Source: Prevotella sp. E13-17 (GTDB taxonomy: Bacteria > Bacteroidota > Bacteroidia > Bacteroidales > Bacteroidaceae). Taken from it: 64,000 nucleotides of DNA. Every line of letters begins with the position of its first letter. Position 1 is the stretch's first letter. Of the stretch, positions 53,359 to 62,569 are shown piece after piece. Position numbers and translations under genes: made by a program. The stretch is from contig NZ_CP091787.1 of the NCBI RefSeq assembly GCF_022024035.1, positions 1,922,001-1,986,000 on the forward strand. The letters run 5' to 3'. Below the pieces are notes generated by a model that was not told the DNA's origin, ran no database searches, and saw nothing but the letters and a program-made list of their open reading frames with translations.

Positions 53359-53744
53359 TCATTCCACAATCTCCCAATGACCGCTATAACCACTACCCAC
53401 ATAACGGATATGCGGCATTTTGGCAAGATGACGCTTGATAGTTTTTGAACTTCGATTACTCAATTTGGCCAAATCTCCTGTTGAGATTTGAGGGTTATTT
53501 CGGATCTGTTTCTCTATCCAATCATCAAGTTCATTATCTTGAGGGACATCTTGAGGGACACCCTTTACAGGCCTCTTAAATATCACTACAACAAAGCCAC
53601 CATTGACTGTCCATGTTGGCGCTGCTACACCTCTCTTCTGGCAAGCCTCCATGATGCGCTTCACCCCCGAGCCCCAGTTCTCAATATATGTTGTACTATA
53701 TAGCACTGTATCAGTTCCTTCAGTTCATCTATTGTAAGTGCCAT
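53359..53744 (-). pseudogene. AlbA_2/RecG-like DNA-binding protein remnant with internal deletion
   Basis: It begins with a typical N-terminus (ATG at 53744, MALTIDELKELIQ). After about 14 codons it jumps, in another frame, to the C-terminal part of the same family: STTYIENWGSGVKRIMEACQ, then a winged helix at the end (LAKLSNRSSKTIKRHLAKM, YSGHWEIVE). The middle ATP-binding region is missing, so a large internal deletion with frameshift has occurred. Confidence 0.7.
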
Positions 53745-53885
53745 ATATTCTTATAACGTTTTTATTCCGTTCTTATTTCCGTGTCTTCGAAGTCCGTAAA
53801 TCCGTAATACTTTCAGCCATCTTCAGCGGATCAAGGAACCGTCCCGTAATTCTGCACATTCTTATTCTCTTTCCGTTTCATCTTT
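53745..53885 (-). other. Short decayed sequence
   Basis: Small broken frames on the minus strand (MKRKENKNVQNYGTVP and stop; then GFTDFEDTEIRTE and stop) with CGGA-rich direct repeats. They resemble debris of a small gene; none is functional as written. Confidence 0.35.
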
Positions 53886-55283
53886 TCAAATATTACCTTT
53901 CGTAATCCTAAGCTTGATTCGATTGTCATATTGGGAGAAGATAACATTATTATCCACATCCAATTCATTCTTTGCGACAAATTCATTATACGAAAGGTTC
54001 GGAGCATCCCCTATTATAGCTTGACTTTTATACTCAGAATGTCTCTCAACCGTTGAACTGATTAGCCTCAATATAATCTCCCTTATGAGTTCTGAAAGTA
54101 GGACATAATCGTAGTAATCATTTAATACTGCATCGTGTACTAAAGTGTTCCTAACCCCTTTGATGAGACACTTTATTTCTTTTGTCTGTTGGATGTTTAG
54201 CTCATCAAGAATAAGATAAAACTTAGATGTTGCAGTACTAACATCATTAAGTTTGTTTATTGCATTCTTAAAACTTTTTTTATTATCAACAGGAATATCA
54301 TCATGTCTTTCAAGTAAATCTATGTACTGCTCTTTTATATCCTCAAAAGTATCTGGTGAGATTTTTGTTGGTGTTTTCTTTTCCTTTTTATGTATGCTGA
54401 TGTATTTTTTGCATAATCCTTCCAACACCAATATAAGAATAAATGCACTATCTTCGCAATAGAGTAGTTGTTGAGCAGAACATAGGTGATAGACGAACTT
54501 GTTGAGATCTAGCAAATGATTCCACCTGACATAATTGTCAAATTCAAAAAGAATAGGGGCAGGCCGAAATACATTTGCGTTTCCACACGCATAATATGAA
54601 CGTCCCGTGTTTTCGGTTCTGTTATACGAGTATATTCTAAAGAAGCCATTATAATATTCTTTGGTAATTTGTACCTGCGCCCCATTAATTAGAGATAAGT
54701 ATCCAGCTAATGAGTAGCGAAATAATTGAAACAAGTCTAATGTCAGAGTATTGTGCTCAACAGTTTCATTAATGGGGAAAGTTGCAAACATTACACTTGT
54801 CTCAGCATCTTTTTGTATATGAATATCAAACGGTGCGTCATTAACCATCAGACTTGTTACTGGCCATGATGGAATAAGCAAATCTAAACCCCAGAAATCA
54901 ATTCTCAACAATTGTATAGGCGAGAGATCTTTATCTTTATCTTTTTGATAAGAATAAAAAACATCCTCTTCATGAACAGTAATATAGTCAAAACACTTAA
55001 ATGTCACCTTCTTCTCCTTGGTTGACATTTTTGTATATGCCATGAAGGGTATTTCTATTTCAATATCATCGAAAGACGACATTTTTGCACTCGCAGGACA
55101 ACCTAAACTATTGTAGTTAAAGAGGACGAAATCCTCATCATTGAAAATATGAGTTTCAAGGTACAATATTCCACAATCATCCATTACTCTACCAAACTCA
55201 CATTCCATTTCCCTATAAGGTTCATGCGATTCACGGTCGAGTAAAGAAAGCTCAATTTTACGGACTTTGTATAGTTCTTTCAT
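53886..55283 (-). CDS. Putative HEPN-domain RNase (ApeA-like architecture)
   Basis: A 465-residue protein. The N-terminal about 280 residues are beta-rich with no recognised motif. The C-terminal about 160 residues are helical and include LIKGVRNTLVHDAVLNDYYD, where R-N-T-L-V-H fits the RX4-6H catalytic motif of HEPN RNases. Large N-terminal domain plus C-terminal HEPN resembles the abortive-infection protein ApeA. It is the last gene of the type III restriction operon (33-bp gap). Family assignment is inference. Confidence 0.55.
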   Translation of the reverse strand: MKELYKVRKIELSLLDRESHEPYREMECEFGRVMDDCGILYLETHIFNDEDFVLFNYNSLGCPASAKMSSFDDIEIEIPFMAYTKMSTKEKKVTFKCFDYITVHEEDVFYSYQKDKDKDLSPIQLLRIDFWGLDLLIPSWPVTSLMVNDAPFDIHIQKDAETSVMFATFPINETVEHNTLTLDLFQLFRYSLAGYLSLINGAQVQITKEYYNGFFRIYSYNRTENTGRSYYACGNANVFRPAPILFEFDNYVRWNHLLDLNKFVYHLCSAQQLLYCEDSAFILILVLEGLCKKYISIHKKEKKTPTKISPDTFEDIKEQYIDLLERHDDIPVDNKKSFKNAINKLNDVSTATSKFYLILDELNIQQTKEIKCLIKGVRNTLVHDAVLNDYYDYVLLSELIREIILRLISSTVERHSEYKSQAIIGDAPNLSYNEFVAKNELDVDNNVIFSQYDNRIKLRITKGNI

Positions 55284-55316
55284 AATGGAGATTGAATATT
55301 GATTCGCATTTCGTTT

Positions 55317-56396
55317 TTATAGAATATTATACCCCTCCGGCACCAGATGCAGCTTGTTGATTGACTCATAGGCAGAAGAAAGGGAATCATATACCTTCAG
55401 CACGTCGTTGTAATCCCAATACTTCAAGTCATCACGAATTGCTTTCACGCTGGCTGCTTCTTTCTTGATTTTCTCTATCTGCTTGGCATCCGATACTGCC
55501 ACAATACCCTGAACTGACGGGTTGTTCTTTGCCCTCATCAAGTTCATCAACAGGCTGTCGATACTGCCGTTTGTCTGTACTTCAAAGACGTATGTCACGC
55601 GCCCCATATTACCTACTGACACTTCCCAGATGGCATCAACAACAGCACCGTCGGCAACCTTCTTCTCTCTATAAGCCTTAAAGCCGAGGAATGAACCAAT
55701 GTCGCAGATACGGTCGCGCACATCATTATGCACAAAGGTCTTCTGCTTCTCCGTCTCAGGTTTTTCTTCTTCAATTACTTCATCTATAGGAATATCTATC
55801 TGCAACTCTTGCCAATAGAAGTAATCCAAGGCAAGCATATTGTCAATTTCGGAATATCCCTTCGACTTAGCCAGTTCAACGAGCGACTTACCAATCTTGC
55901 AGAGATAAGCATACCGTTTGCCATCGAGACTTGCATTCTGCTTGGGAACCTTTTCTATCCCTAAAGCGAGAAAAGCCGTCAGCGATTTTCGGTTCCACAA
56001 CAGATACTCATCAGGATTGAACTTGTTCAGCAGTTCGCTCATAATGGCAGGGCCAATACCTTTGATTTTACTGCGGAAGTCGTCCCAGCGTTTCTCTATG
56101 GAATGTTTGCTCCAGAACAACTCTGTCAGCTGCTCACGGATTAACTCCATTCCGTTGCTTTCCACAATGTTGTCGATATAATACTTCTTGTTGCCCCATA
56201 TTCGCATAGCCCAAAGTGGAGCAATCAGCTCATAGAATTCTTCTTCCGTAAGCTTGGCAAATCTTTCCTTCGAATAGGCTTGCATATCTTCGCACATAGC
56301 ACGACGTTCGGTGAAGTCCTGCTCAACCTGCTTTTTGTTCTCTTTCGCCCACTTCTGATACTTCTTGAGCGTATCCAAATATAGTTTCTCGTTCAT
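55317..56396 (-). CDS. HhH plus PD-(D/E)XK-like protein of the type III R-M operon
   Basis: A 359-residue protein I do not recognise by name. Residues about 110-150 (IKGIGPAIMSELLNKFNPDE, YLLWNRKSLTAFLALGI) look like a helix-hairpin-helix DNA-binding segment. The C-terminal region (about 225-330) has DAIWEVSVGNMGRVTYVFEV and QTNGSIDSLLMNLMRAKN, a D...ExQ pattern of the PD-(D/E)XK fold with Gln at the usual Lys position. It sits 12 bp after res and 33 bp before the HEPN gene. A DNA-sensing or nuclease accessory role is inferred. Confidence 0.55.
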   Translation of the reverse strand: MNEKLYLDTLKKYQKWAKENKKQVEQDFTERRAMCEDMQAYSKERFAKLTEEEFYELIAPLWAMRIWGNKKYYIDNIVESNGMELIREQLTELFWSKHSIEKRWDDFRSKIKGIGPAIMSELLNKFNPDEYLLWNRKSLTAFLALGIEKVPKQNASLDGKRYAYLCKIGKSLVELAKSKGYSEIDNMLALDYFYWQELQIDIPIDEVIEEEKPETEKQKTFVHNDVRDRICDIGSFLGFKAYREKKVADGAVVDAIWEVSVGNMGRVTYVFEVQTNGSIDSLLMNLMRAKNNPSVQGIVAVSDAKQIEKIKKEAASVKAIRDDLKYWDYNDVLKVYDSLSSAYESINKLHLVPEGYNIL

Positions 56397-56408
56397 ATCG
56401 TTAGGTAT

Positions 56409-59369
56409 TTAGTTCGAATTTATAACATTGTCAATAATTGTACGCAATTGTTGGTTATTGAGTTGATCCCTAAAGTTGACATTTAACTCAGGATAGTCCT
56501 CACGAAGCTGATTAAAAAACTTCTCGGCACAGCTAATTTTCTTCTTCTCAACGTCTCGTAAATGTGCAGGCACATCAACACCTTTGGTCTCGACAATGAT
56601 ATTCAGTTCCTTAGTGCCATCTGTCTTCTTTACCATATACATAAAGTCAGGGCTATACGAGTCGTTTGTAATCGTTGGAATAGCAATACTCTTACGTGGA
56701 ATCTTTCCAAACACGATGACCTCGTCAATATCAGAGGTCCTAAGATTTGTCTGCTCCAATTCACTGTCGTATGTGTATGCATCGTAGAGGTATCTGTCAG
56801 CCACTCTTGCACTATCCAGATGATTGCCAATGTAACTCTGCACGATGTCTTCATACAACTTGCCGTTCTCGTCAGTAAGCCTTGTACGCTTTACGTCATA
56901 AGCTGTCTGCTTATATTTAAACTGACTCATGGAGTTTTCTATCTTCCAATTCGTGATATTGCTGATGATACGAGCCAGCGACTGATCGTTAATCATATCT
57001 TGTGAAAAGGTCGGCTTTGTACCAATACCCTCACACATTGCCTTGTGAAGCGTACGGATAGGTACGCTTGTGGCACGATTGATTCGCTTTAGGAATTCGC
57101 TATAAGGCATACGGTTTCCTGTTGTCTGATATGAAACGCCCGTATCTTGAACGTAGGCCATTTTTCCATCGTCAGTTTCCACTATCTCTCTTTGACTGGT
57201 AATGATGCTCTGTGCGAACACACCATCGCTGAACAGCATTGGTAGTGCTTTCTCCAATTCTTTCTCCAGCAAGGGGTCGAAGAAGATGATATACCTCTTA
57301 TTGATCTTCATCCAAAGGTCGCGCAGACGGTCGAACACCTGCGGACGAATCTTAATTTTATTGGTATTCTTCTTATTACGGTCAATCACTTTCGACTTGG
57401 GTAATCCTGTATTAGCAAACTCTGGGTATTGATTATACAACTCACCCAACATATCACCATTTACTGTTCCCTGCAAATCTTTTATGAAGCCCTTTTGAGC
57501 CAGTTCCATCATCAACTGGAACTGATCCACACCTCGTTTCTCTGCTACCCGTTGAATCAGCTCCATAGGAATCTTATCCGTGATAGCTACTTGCTGCGAC
57601 TGGCCGTTTATTTCAGCAACCAGTTTGGCTGCAAAGTCTGCTTCGTCGAAATCTACAATATAGTTCAGCAGGAATTCTTCGCTGCTGCGATTACCATATT
57701 CATCAACTGGCAGGCGCAATCCACGACCAACTTCTTGCAACTTACTAATTTCGCTACCACTGGAACGTAGCTTGCAAATGGTAAACACATTGGGATTATC
57801 CCATCCTTCCTTCAGCGTCCACTTTGAGAATATAAAACGACGTACGTTCCAACTACCATCTTCGTTCTTGAACGACAACAGTTGTTTCTTATCGTGCAGA
57901 ATCTCCTTCACTTGCTGAGCTATCTCCTCGTCGCTGTTTTGGTTATCCTCTGCAAAATAACCTCCATGACAAGCATGAGGGTCTTTCAGCGTTGCCTCCA
58001 AGTATGCCTTATAATCGTCTGAGCAAGGTTTGCTAAGTTCTATCTTAATGCGTTCTTTCAGAAGCGACTCAAACTTCTCTGCCAACCAACCGTTTTCCTC
58101 TCCCTCTCCACGATACGAACGAATGCTATCGATAAAGAACAGGGCCAGTGTCTTCATGCGCTGAGGACGCTCAAAATTCAAACGCTCCGTTTCGAAATGC
58201 CGCTGAATAGCCAACTTCACCATTTCCTCCTGATACGACTGGGCATAGACAGACGGACTGAAGTGTTCGCTGGTATGGAACTGCTTGCCATTAGAAAGTG
58301 TCACCAAACCTTTCTCTACCGCAGCCACGCTGACGTTCTGCATCTCTGGTGCCAAAGTGATAGGGTCATCAGCTTGCAGCACCTCCGTTCGATTGCCATA
58401 TTGCAACGTCACCTTGCGTTCGCGCTCATTAATCTCTTTGATGATAACACGTTCGCGCTGCTGTCCCTGCAACTCAAAATGCTCCTTGGCAACGCCTTTA
58501 ATCAGATTCTGCGAAAAAGCCTCGCAGGCATTCAGGTCGTAGAGCAGATTCAGATAGTCTTTCGTTACAAGTTTATTCTTACCACGCCCTACGGTTATCT
58601 CAGGAAATGTGGCACCATAGCGCAGTATCAGTTGCGGCTTCAACTCATTTAGAATTTGCGTGTAGGCCGACTGGGTGCGGTTAAAGCGGTGAGGTTCGTC
58701 AATGATGACAACAGGATGTGTAGCCCTCAATGCATCGAATGGACGATAGAAGCCCAACACACCAAAGTCGTAATCGTTGCGTTTCAATATCTGTGCATTC
58801 GTCAGCAGAGCCATGTTCAGCAACAGTACATATATCTTATTGCGCTGTTGGCAAGAACCTTCCACGAAGTTGCGCACCACACCAGGGAAATACCGCTTAC
58901 CTTTCTTCGTCTTTGCAGCCTCCAATACGCCAACTTCCAGGTCACAATCATAACCACAGGCGTTCTTGAAGTGATGCTGCACATACAGGTCGCTCAGAAA
59001 TTGCTCTGCGCCTGCCTTGATAGGCAGCGAGGGCACACAGACGATGAATTTATTCAGGCGATAGCGCTGGTGCAACTCAAAAATGGTCTTGGTATAAACA
59101 TACGTCTTACCTGTACCCGTCTCCATCTTGATATCAAGATTCAGAGGGGCGCCCTCTTCTGGTTCCTGCAACTTCTGAGGCTGATTTGGCAGCAGTTGTT
59201 TCTTCACCTCAAAGATAGGTGCACTAAGCTGATAGCGGTTCGACCACGACATTAGCGGATTGGCATAAAAGTCTTTTGGCGACTGCCAATTCACTTCCTT
59301 TAGTGCGTCACCTACAGCCTCTACAGGCAATTGCTGGTGCCGCAAATTGTTTTGTAATATCAGTTCCAT
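56409..59369 (-). CDS. Type III restriction enzyme, Res subunit
   Basis: A 986-residue SF2 helicase-endonuclease. Walker A is DIKMETGTGKTYVY (about 81-94), the DExH-type motif is VVIIDEPHRF, then LRYGATFPE, FSKWTLKEGWDNPNV and QEVGRGLRLPV. The C-terminal nuclease has YSPDFMYMVKK and LNIIVETKGVD (PD...ExK). It cleaves DNA at unmodified inversely oriented sites together with Mod. It begins 6 bp after mod. Confidence 0.95.
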   Translation of the reverse strand: MELILQNNLRHQQLPVEAVGDALKEVNWQSPKDFYANPLMSWSNRYQLSAPIFEVKKQLLPNQPQKLQEPEEGAPLNLDIKMETGTGKTYVYTKTIFELHQRYRLNKFIVCVPSLPIKAGAEQFLSDLYVQHHFKNACGYDCDLEVGVLEAAKTKKGKRYFPGVVRNFVEGSCQQRNKIYVLLLNMALLTNAQILKRNDYDFGVLGFYRPFDALRATHPVVIIDEPHRFNRTQSAYTQILNELKPQLILRYGATFPEITVGRGKNKLVTKDYLNLLYDLNACEAFSQNLIKGVAKEHFELQGQQRERVIIKEINERERKVTLQYGNRTEVLQADDPITLAPEMQNVSVAAVEKGLVTLSNGKQFHTSEHFSPSVYAQSYQEEMVKLAIQRHFETERLNFERPQRMKTLALFFIDSIRSYRGEGEENGWLAEKFESLLKERIKIELSKPCSDDYKAYLEATLKDPHACHGGYFAEDNQNSDEEIAQQVKEILHDKKQLLSFKNEDGSWNVRRFIFSKWTLKEGWDNPNVFTICKLRSSGSEISKLQEVGRGLRLPVDEYGNRSSEEFLLNYIVDFDEADFAAKLVAEINGQSQQVAITDKIPMELIQRVAEKRGVDQFQLMMELAQKGFIKDLQGTVNGDMLGELYNQYPEFANTGLPKSKVIDRNKKNTNKIKIRPQVFDRLRDLWMKINKRYIIFFDPLLEKELEKALPMLFSDGVFAQSIITSQREIVETDDGKMAYVQDTGVSYQTTGNRMPYSEFLKRINRATSVPIRTLHKAMCEGIGTKPTFSQDMINDQSLARIISNITNWKIENSMSQFKYKQTAYDVKRTRLTDENGKLYEDIVQSYIGNHLDSARVADRYLYDAYTYDSELEQTNLRTSDIDEVIVFGKIPRKSIAIPTITNDSYSPDFMYMVKKTDGTKELNIIVETKGVDVPAHLRDVEKKKISCAEKFFNQLREDYPELNVNFRDQLNNQQLRTIIDNVINSN

Positions 59370-59375
59370 ATCCCC

Positions 59376-61418
59376 TTAGTAACGCACGTCGATAATGATG
59401 TTCTTATCCTTCACCAGATTGATGGTTGGCTTGTTCTTCTCAAGCATATCCTTAGCATTGTGGCCGAAACTATAGCCAAACAGCACGATGCAGTCGGGAT
59501 TAAACGCAGGATCACTCTGATAGCGATCTACCAACGCTGTCATAGCATCTTCCGTAAAGTCAGCATCCGTCAGATAGAGATGGCGTCCGCAGAGCGTTGC
59601 GTGATATTTGTCTAGCACGACATCCTGTGTTTTAGCACCCAATCCGTAACCATCATTAACAAGCCATGTTTCCAATACTGTATCACGTCCAAACATATTC
59701 AGCGTATCGTCAGTACTCAGAATAACGTTGGGGTCAAAGGTTTCCAGCTTGTCGAGTGTATTCTGAGGCACTTCCTCCAGCGTGTAATGCTTAAAGCCCA
59801 AGTCGCCTGCAAACAGCGGATTCTCTTCCTTGATTTTCTTCGCAGCACGCTTAATGCGCTCCATGCCGATTTCATCGATGGTGCGGTAGCCTGCTTTGTA
59901 TGCTGCTTTTGTACTGCTTATTTTTTCAGGTAACTGAACAAGAATAAACTTTCTTGATCCTTCATCAGCAGCATTTAAATTCATAATAGCATGTGCAGTA
60001 GAACTGGACCCACCAAAAAAATCTACAACGGTAAAGTCCTTTCCGTCTACGAGGCTAATTAAGTATTCCAACATCGAAACATTTTTAGGATTGTTAAACA
60101 ATCCACTCTTCTCCATTATTTCATTTAAGGTTGTAGTTCCATCGTTGGTAGAAAACTCAATAATACTCTTTGAATTAGATATGGTTTCTTTTATATATTT
60201 AAGTGTTCCATCTTTTTCAAAAACGTCATCTTCTGAAATAAACGTTCTTTTAACGATAGTATATGAATCAGAGCCCGACAATTTCTTAACCATTAACTCT
60301 GGAGAATCTTTAGCTCTATCCATCTCCCATGTCCATGCGCCCAAATTACCTCTAACTCTAGGTGGACGTATCGCAATATAACCAGCATTGATAAGATCTA
60401 AATTGTCTGCATATACAACAGACTCATCATTTGACGTTTTTGCAAGTTCTTTGTCATAGTCTTCCAAGACCTTGACATCTTTTGTCTCTGGATGATAATA
60501 AAAGGTATATCCTAAATTTTCACGGCTATTCAAAGTTCCACCTTCTCCTCGTGTCGTAATTGGGTCATTCAGATAAAAGTACTTATCTCCTTCTTTGAAT
60601 ACTGTCTTTTCTGCAAAAGACTGTCTACCTAAAGTTGCAGATAGTTTCCCACCTTTGACAACCTGGGATCTCCTATAACAATATATAAACTCATGATTCT
60701 TTTGAATATTTAAAGTATCATTTTTAGAGTTTAATTTATTTTGAATAATTGGTCCAATACCATTTTCTTCTCCAAACAAATAGTCGCATAACAGTTTTAA
60801 GTTTGCCTGCTCATTATCGTCAATGGAGATAAAGATTACGCCATCTTTTGACAGCAAGTCGCGAGCCAACTGGAGGCGAGGCATCATAAACGTCAACCAA
60901 GCAGCGTGGCTGGCACGATGGCCACTTGTCATTGCAATAATCTTCTCGGCCTCGTCAGGGCTGATGCTCAACTTTTTCTCTAACTCCTCTGCCGTAAACT
61001 TGAACTTGTCGTTATACACAAAACCGTCAGTTCCTGTGTTGTAAGGCGGGTCGATATAGATGCACTTCACCTGACCGGCATAGCTCTTAGTAAGATGATG
61101 CAGCGCATCGAGGTTATCGCCACTGATATAGATATTCTCGCTGTTGGCGTTCTCAGGCTTCGCGTTGTGCTCTGTGTCAGGGCGAATCACCGTCGTGGTA
61201 TCCAGCGACGACAGCATACGGGCATAACTCTTACCCAAGAAGTCATAACTGCGACCTTCACGAGTGACATCCACCTGCGGCTGAATAGCCTCACGGAACT
61301 TGTCAATATCGAATTCCCCTTGGCTATTAAAGCATTGCGGGAAGTACTCCTTCAATCCAGCCATCTCCCTGCTGACAGGGCTTGCTGTCTCGTTCTTGTT
61401 AATAATATGTTGTATCAT
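59376..61418 (-). CDS. Type III DNA methyltransferase, Mod subunit
   Basis: A 680-residue beta-class adenine methyltransferase. Motif IV is CIYIDPPYNTGTDGFVYND (about 114-132), followed by the variable recognition region (about 240-450) and the SAM motif TVVDFFGGSSSTAHAIM (about 468-484), the order expected for Mod. Full length, with no internal repeat tract that would mark phase variation. First intact gene of the mod-res-nuclease-HEPN operon. Confidence 0.95.
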   Translation of the reverse strand: MIQHIINKNETASPVSREMAGLKEYFPQCFNSQGEFDIDKFREAIQPQVDVTREGRSYDFLGKSYARMLSSLDTTTVIRPDTEHNAKPENANSENIYISGDNLDALHHLTKSYAGQVKCIYIDPPYNTGTDGFVYNDKFKFTAEELEKKLSISPDEAEKIIAMTSGHRASHAAWLTFMMPRLQLARDLLSKDGVIFISIDDNEQANLKLLCDYLFGEENGIGPIIQNKLNSKNDTLNIQKNHEFIYCYRRSQVVKGGKLSATLGRQSFAEKTVFKEGDKYFYLNDPITTRGEGGTLNSRENLGYTFYYHPETKDVKVLEDYDKELAKTSNDESVVYADNLDLINAGYIAIRPPRVRGNLGAWTWEMDRAKDSPELMVKKLSGSDSYTIVKRTFISEDDVFEKDGTLKYIKETISNSKSIIEFSTNDGTTTLNEIMEKSGLFNNPKNVSMLEYLISLVDGKDFTVVDFFGGSSSTAHAIMNLNAADEGSRKFILVQLPEKISSTKAAYKAGYRTIDEIGMERIKRAAKKIKEENPLFAGDLGFKHYTLEEVPQNTLDKLETFDPNVILSTDDTLNMFGRDTVLETWLVNDGYGLGAKTQDVVLDKYHATLCGRHLYLTDADFTEDAMTALVDRYQSDPAFNPDCIVLFGYSFGHNAKDMLEKNKPTINLVKDKNIIIDVRY

Positions 61419-61447
61419 TGCTCAATATTTTTTTCTTTGGATTTATC

Positions 61448-61483
61448 TTAACTCTTTTCTATCAGGTCACTTATTGCAGCCAT
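61448..61483 (-). pseudogene. 11-codon stump ahead of mod
   Basis: MAAISDLIEKS and stop. This resembles the first residues of another Mod-like gene and looks like the left-over start of a replaced copy. Very short; low weight. Confidence 0.3.
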
Positions 61484-61495
61484 AATTTTCTTGTT

Positions 61496-61877
61496 TTATT
61501 TCTTTGGCAGTTTCTGAGTATCTGTCTCGCCATAGAGATCCTTCTGCTCAACGTTGTAGTTGGTCATCTCCGTCGCCAGGTTCTTGGCGGCAATGGTCAG
61601 AGTTGGCAGGCGGTCAGCAAGGGCTCCACTCTTAATATGGAACAGGCATCTTGATCCCATTAACGTGTATTTTTTGCACGTTATTTTCACGTTCTAATTC
61701 TCCTTCTTTAAAAACATTGATAACATGCCTACGGATGTTGGATTCTTCTTTGTCAAATAGCATTGCCATCTGACTAGTAGACAGCCACACTGTCTCATTC
61801 TCCAAACGGACATCCACCTGCGTCTGTCCATCCTCTGTCTGATATATGATGATTTGATTATTCAAGTCCATAAACAA
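61496..61877 (-). pseudogene. RhuM N-terminus joined to DinD fragment
   Basis: The N-terminal piece (from 61877: NNQIIIYQTEDGQTQVDVRL, VWLSTSQMAMLFDKEESNIR) is a RhuM-family start that ends abruptly. Overlapping in another frame is a piece like the middle of DinD (LPTLTIAAKNLATEMTNYNV, EQKDLYGE). Two unrelated gene fragments are thus fused out of frame, a recombination scar in the usual position of a RhuM/DinD gene beside restriction genes. Confidence 0.7.
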
Positions 61878-61920
61878 TACTCACTTGCCATACATATTCT
61901 TCTCCGAGCTAGCTTGGGTA

Positions 61921-61928
61921 CAAAGATA
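61921..61928 (-). promoter_or_regulatory. -7 box upstream of the RhuM remnant and R-M operon
   Basis: TAtcTTTG on the minus strand; the likely promoter of the remnant and possibly of the whole restriction operon. Confidence 0.5.
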
Positions 61929-62269
61929 GCGATTTTTCAGCAGATATCATTTTGTTTTGATAAAAACATGAACAGAGAGGCAAAAATATTTGTCTTTTAA
62001 CAAATCATCGCTTCAAATTATCAATACCATCATTATGCCATAACACAATTGATGTGTCTTTTATGAAGCAAATTGTATAGTCGTAAAATTTACAGCCATA
62101 AAATTTCATAAAGAGGTCCTATGAAGATGTACTCATCGATTGTTAATCGACAAAATTGCAGGTATCTATAAAAAAAAGCCCCAAAAAGAGTAGTCTAAAC
62201 AGATTATTTGATAAAATGTTTGTTATATTAAACATTTTTATTTATCTTTGCACCCAATAAGATACAATT
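61929..62269. other. Divergent intergenic region between R-M operon and hipBA
   Basis: AT-rich. It contains the hipBA promoter (62219-62250) and the inverted repeat at 62213-62238; nothing else recognisable. Confidence 0.6.
62213..62250 (+). promoter_or_regulatory. hipBA promoter with overlapping inverted repeat
   Basis: -33 TTTG (62219-62222), 20-nt spacer, -7 TAtcTTTG (62243-62250). AAAATGTTT (62213-62221) and AAACATTTT (62230-62238), separated by 8 nt, cover the -33 box: a likely HipB autoregulatory operator (E. coli HipB sites also have an 8-nt spacer). Confidence 0.65.
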
Positions 62270-62569
62270 ATGGGAAAGAATACATTTGGTAAAACGATGC
62301 CAAGGGCATTGAGCCAGAACCTAAAGATTATGGGCGAGCAAATCATGTTGGCCCGCAAGCGCAGACATTTGTCTATGCAGGACATTGCAGACAGAGCTAC
62401 TGTGACACGCCTAACTGTCTCAAAGGTGGAACATGGCGACCCAACGGTTTCTATGGGTATCTATGCACGTGTTCTCTTTGCACTTAATCTGGAAAATGAC
62501 ATCACCCTGCTGGCTGCCGACGATGCTCTTGGCAGACAGCTTCAGGATGCAGAATTGTTGGGAAAATGA
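62270..62569 (+). CDS. hipB: HipB-like HTH antitoxin
   Basis: A 99-residue Xre-type regulator. The HTH lies at about 24-75 (LARKRRHLSMQDIADRATV, LTVSKVEHGDPTVSMGIYAR). It overlaps hipA by 4 bp (ATGA), the standard antitoxin-toxin coupling. It should repress through the inverted repeat at 62213-62238 and neutralise the kinase. Confidence 0.9.
   Translation: MGKNTFGKTMPRALSQNLKIMGEQIMLARKRRHLSMQDIADRATVTRLTVSKVEHGDPTVSMGIYARVLFALNLENDITLLAADDALGRQLQDAELLGK

Noticed and set aside
58656..59255. 199-codon plus-strand frame inside res
   Set aside because: Antisense to the Walker A region of Res; no independent support.
59376..61418. Phase-variable Mod
   Set aside because: Type III mod genes often carry simple repeats that switch expression, but no such tract is seen in this gene or its start.
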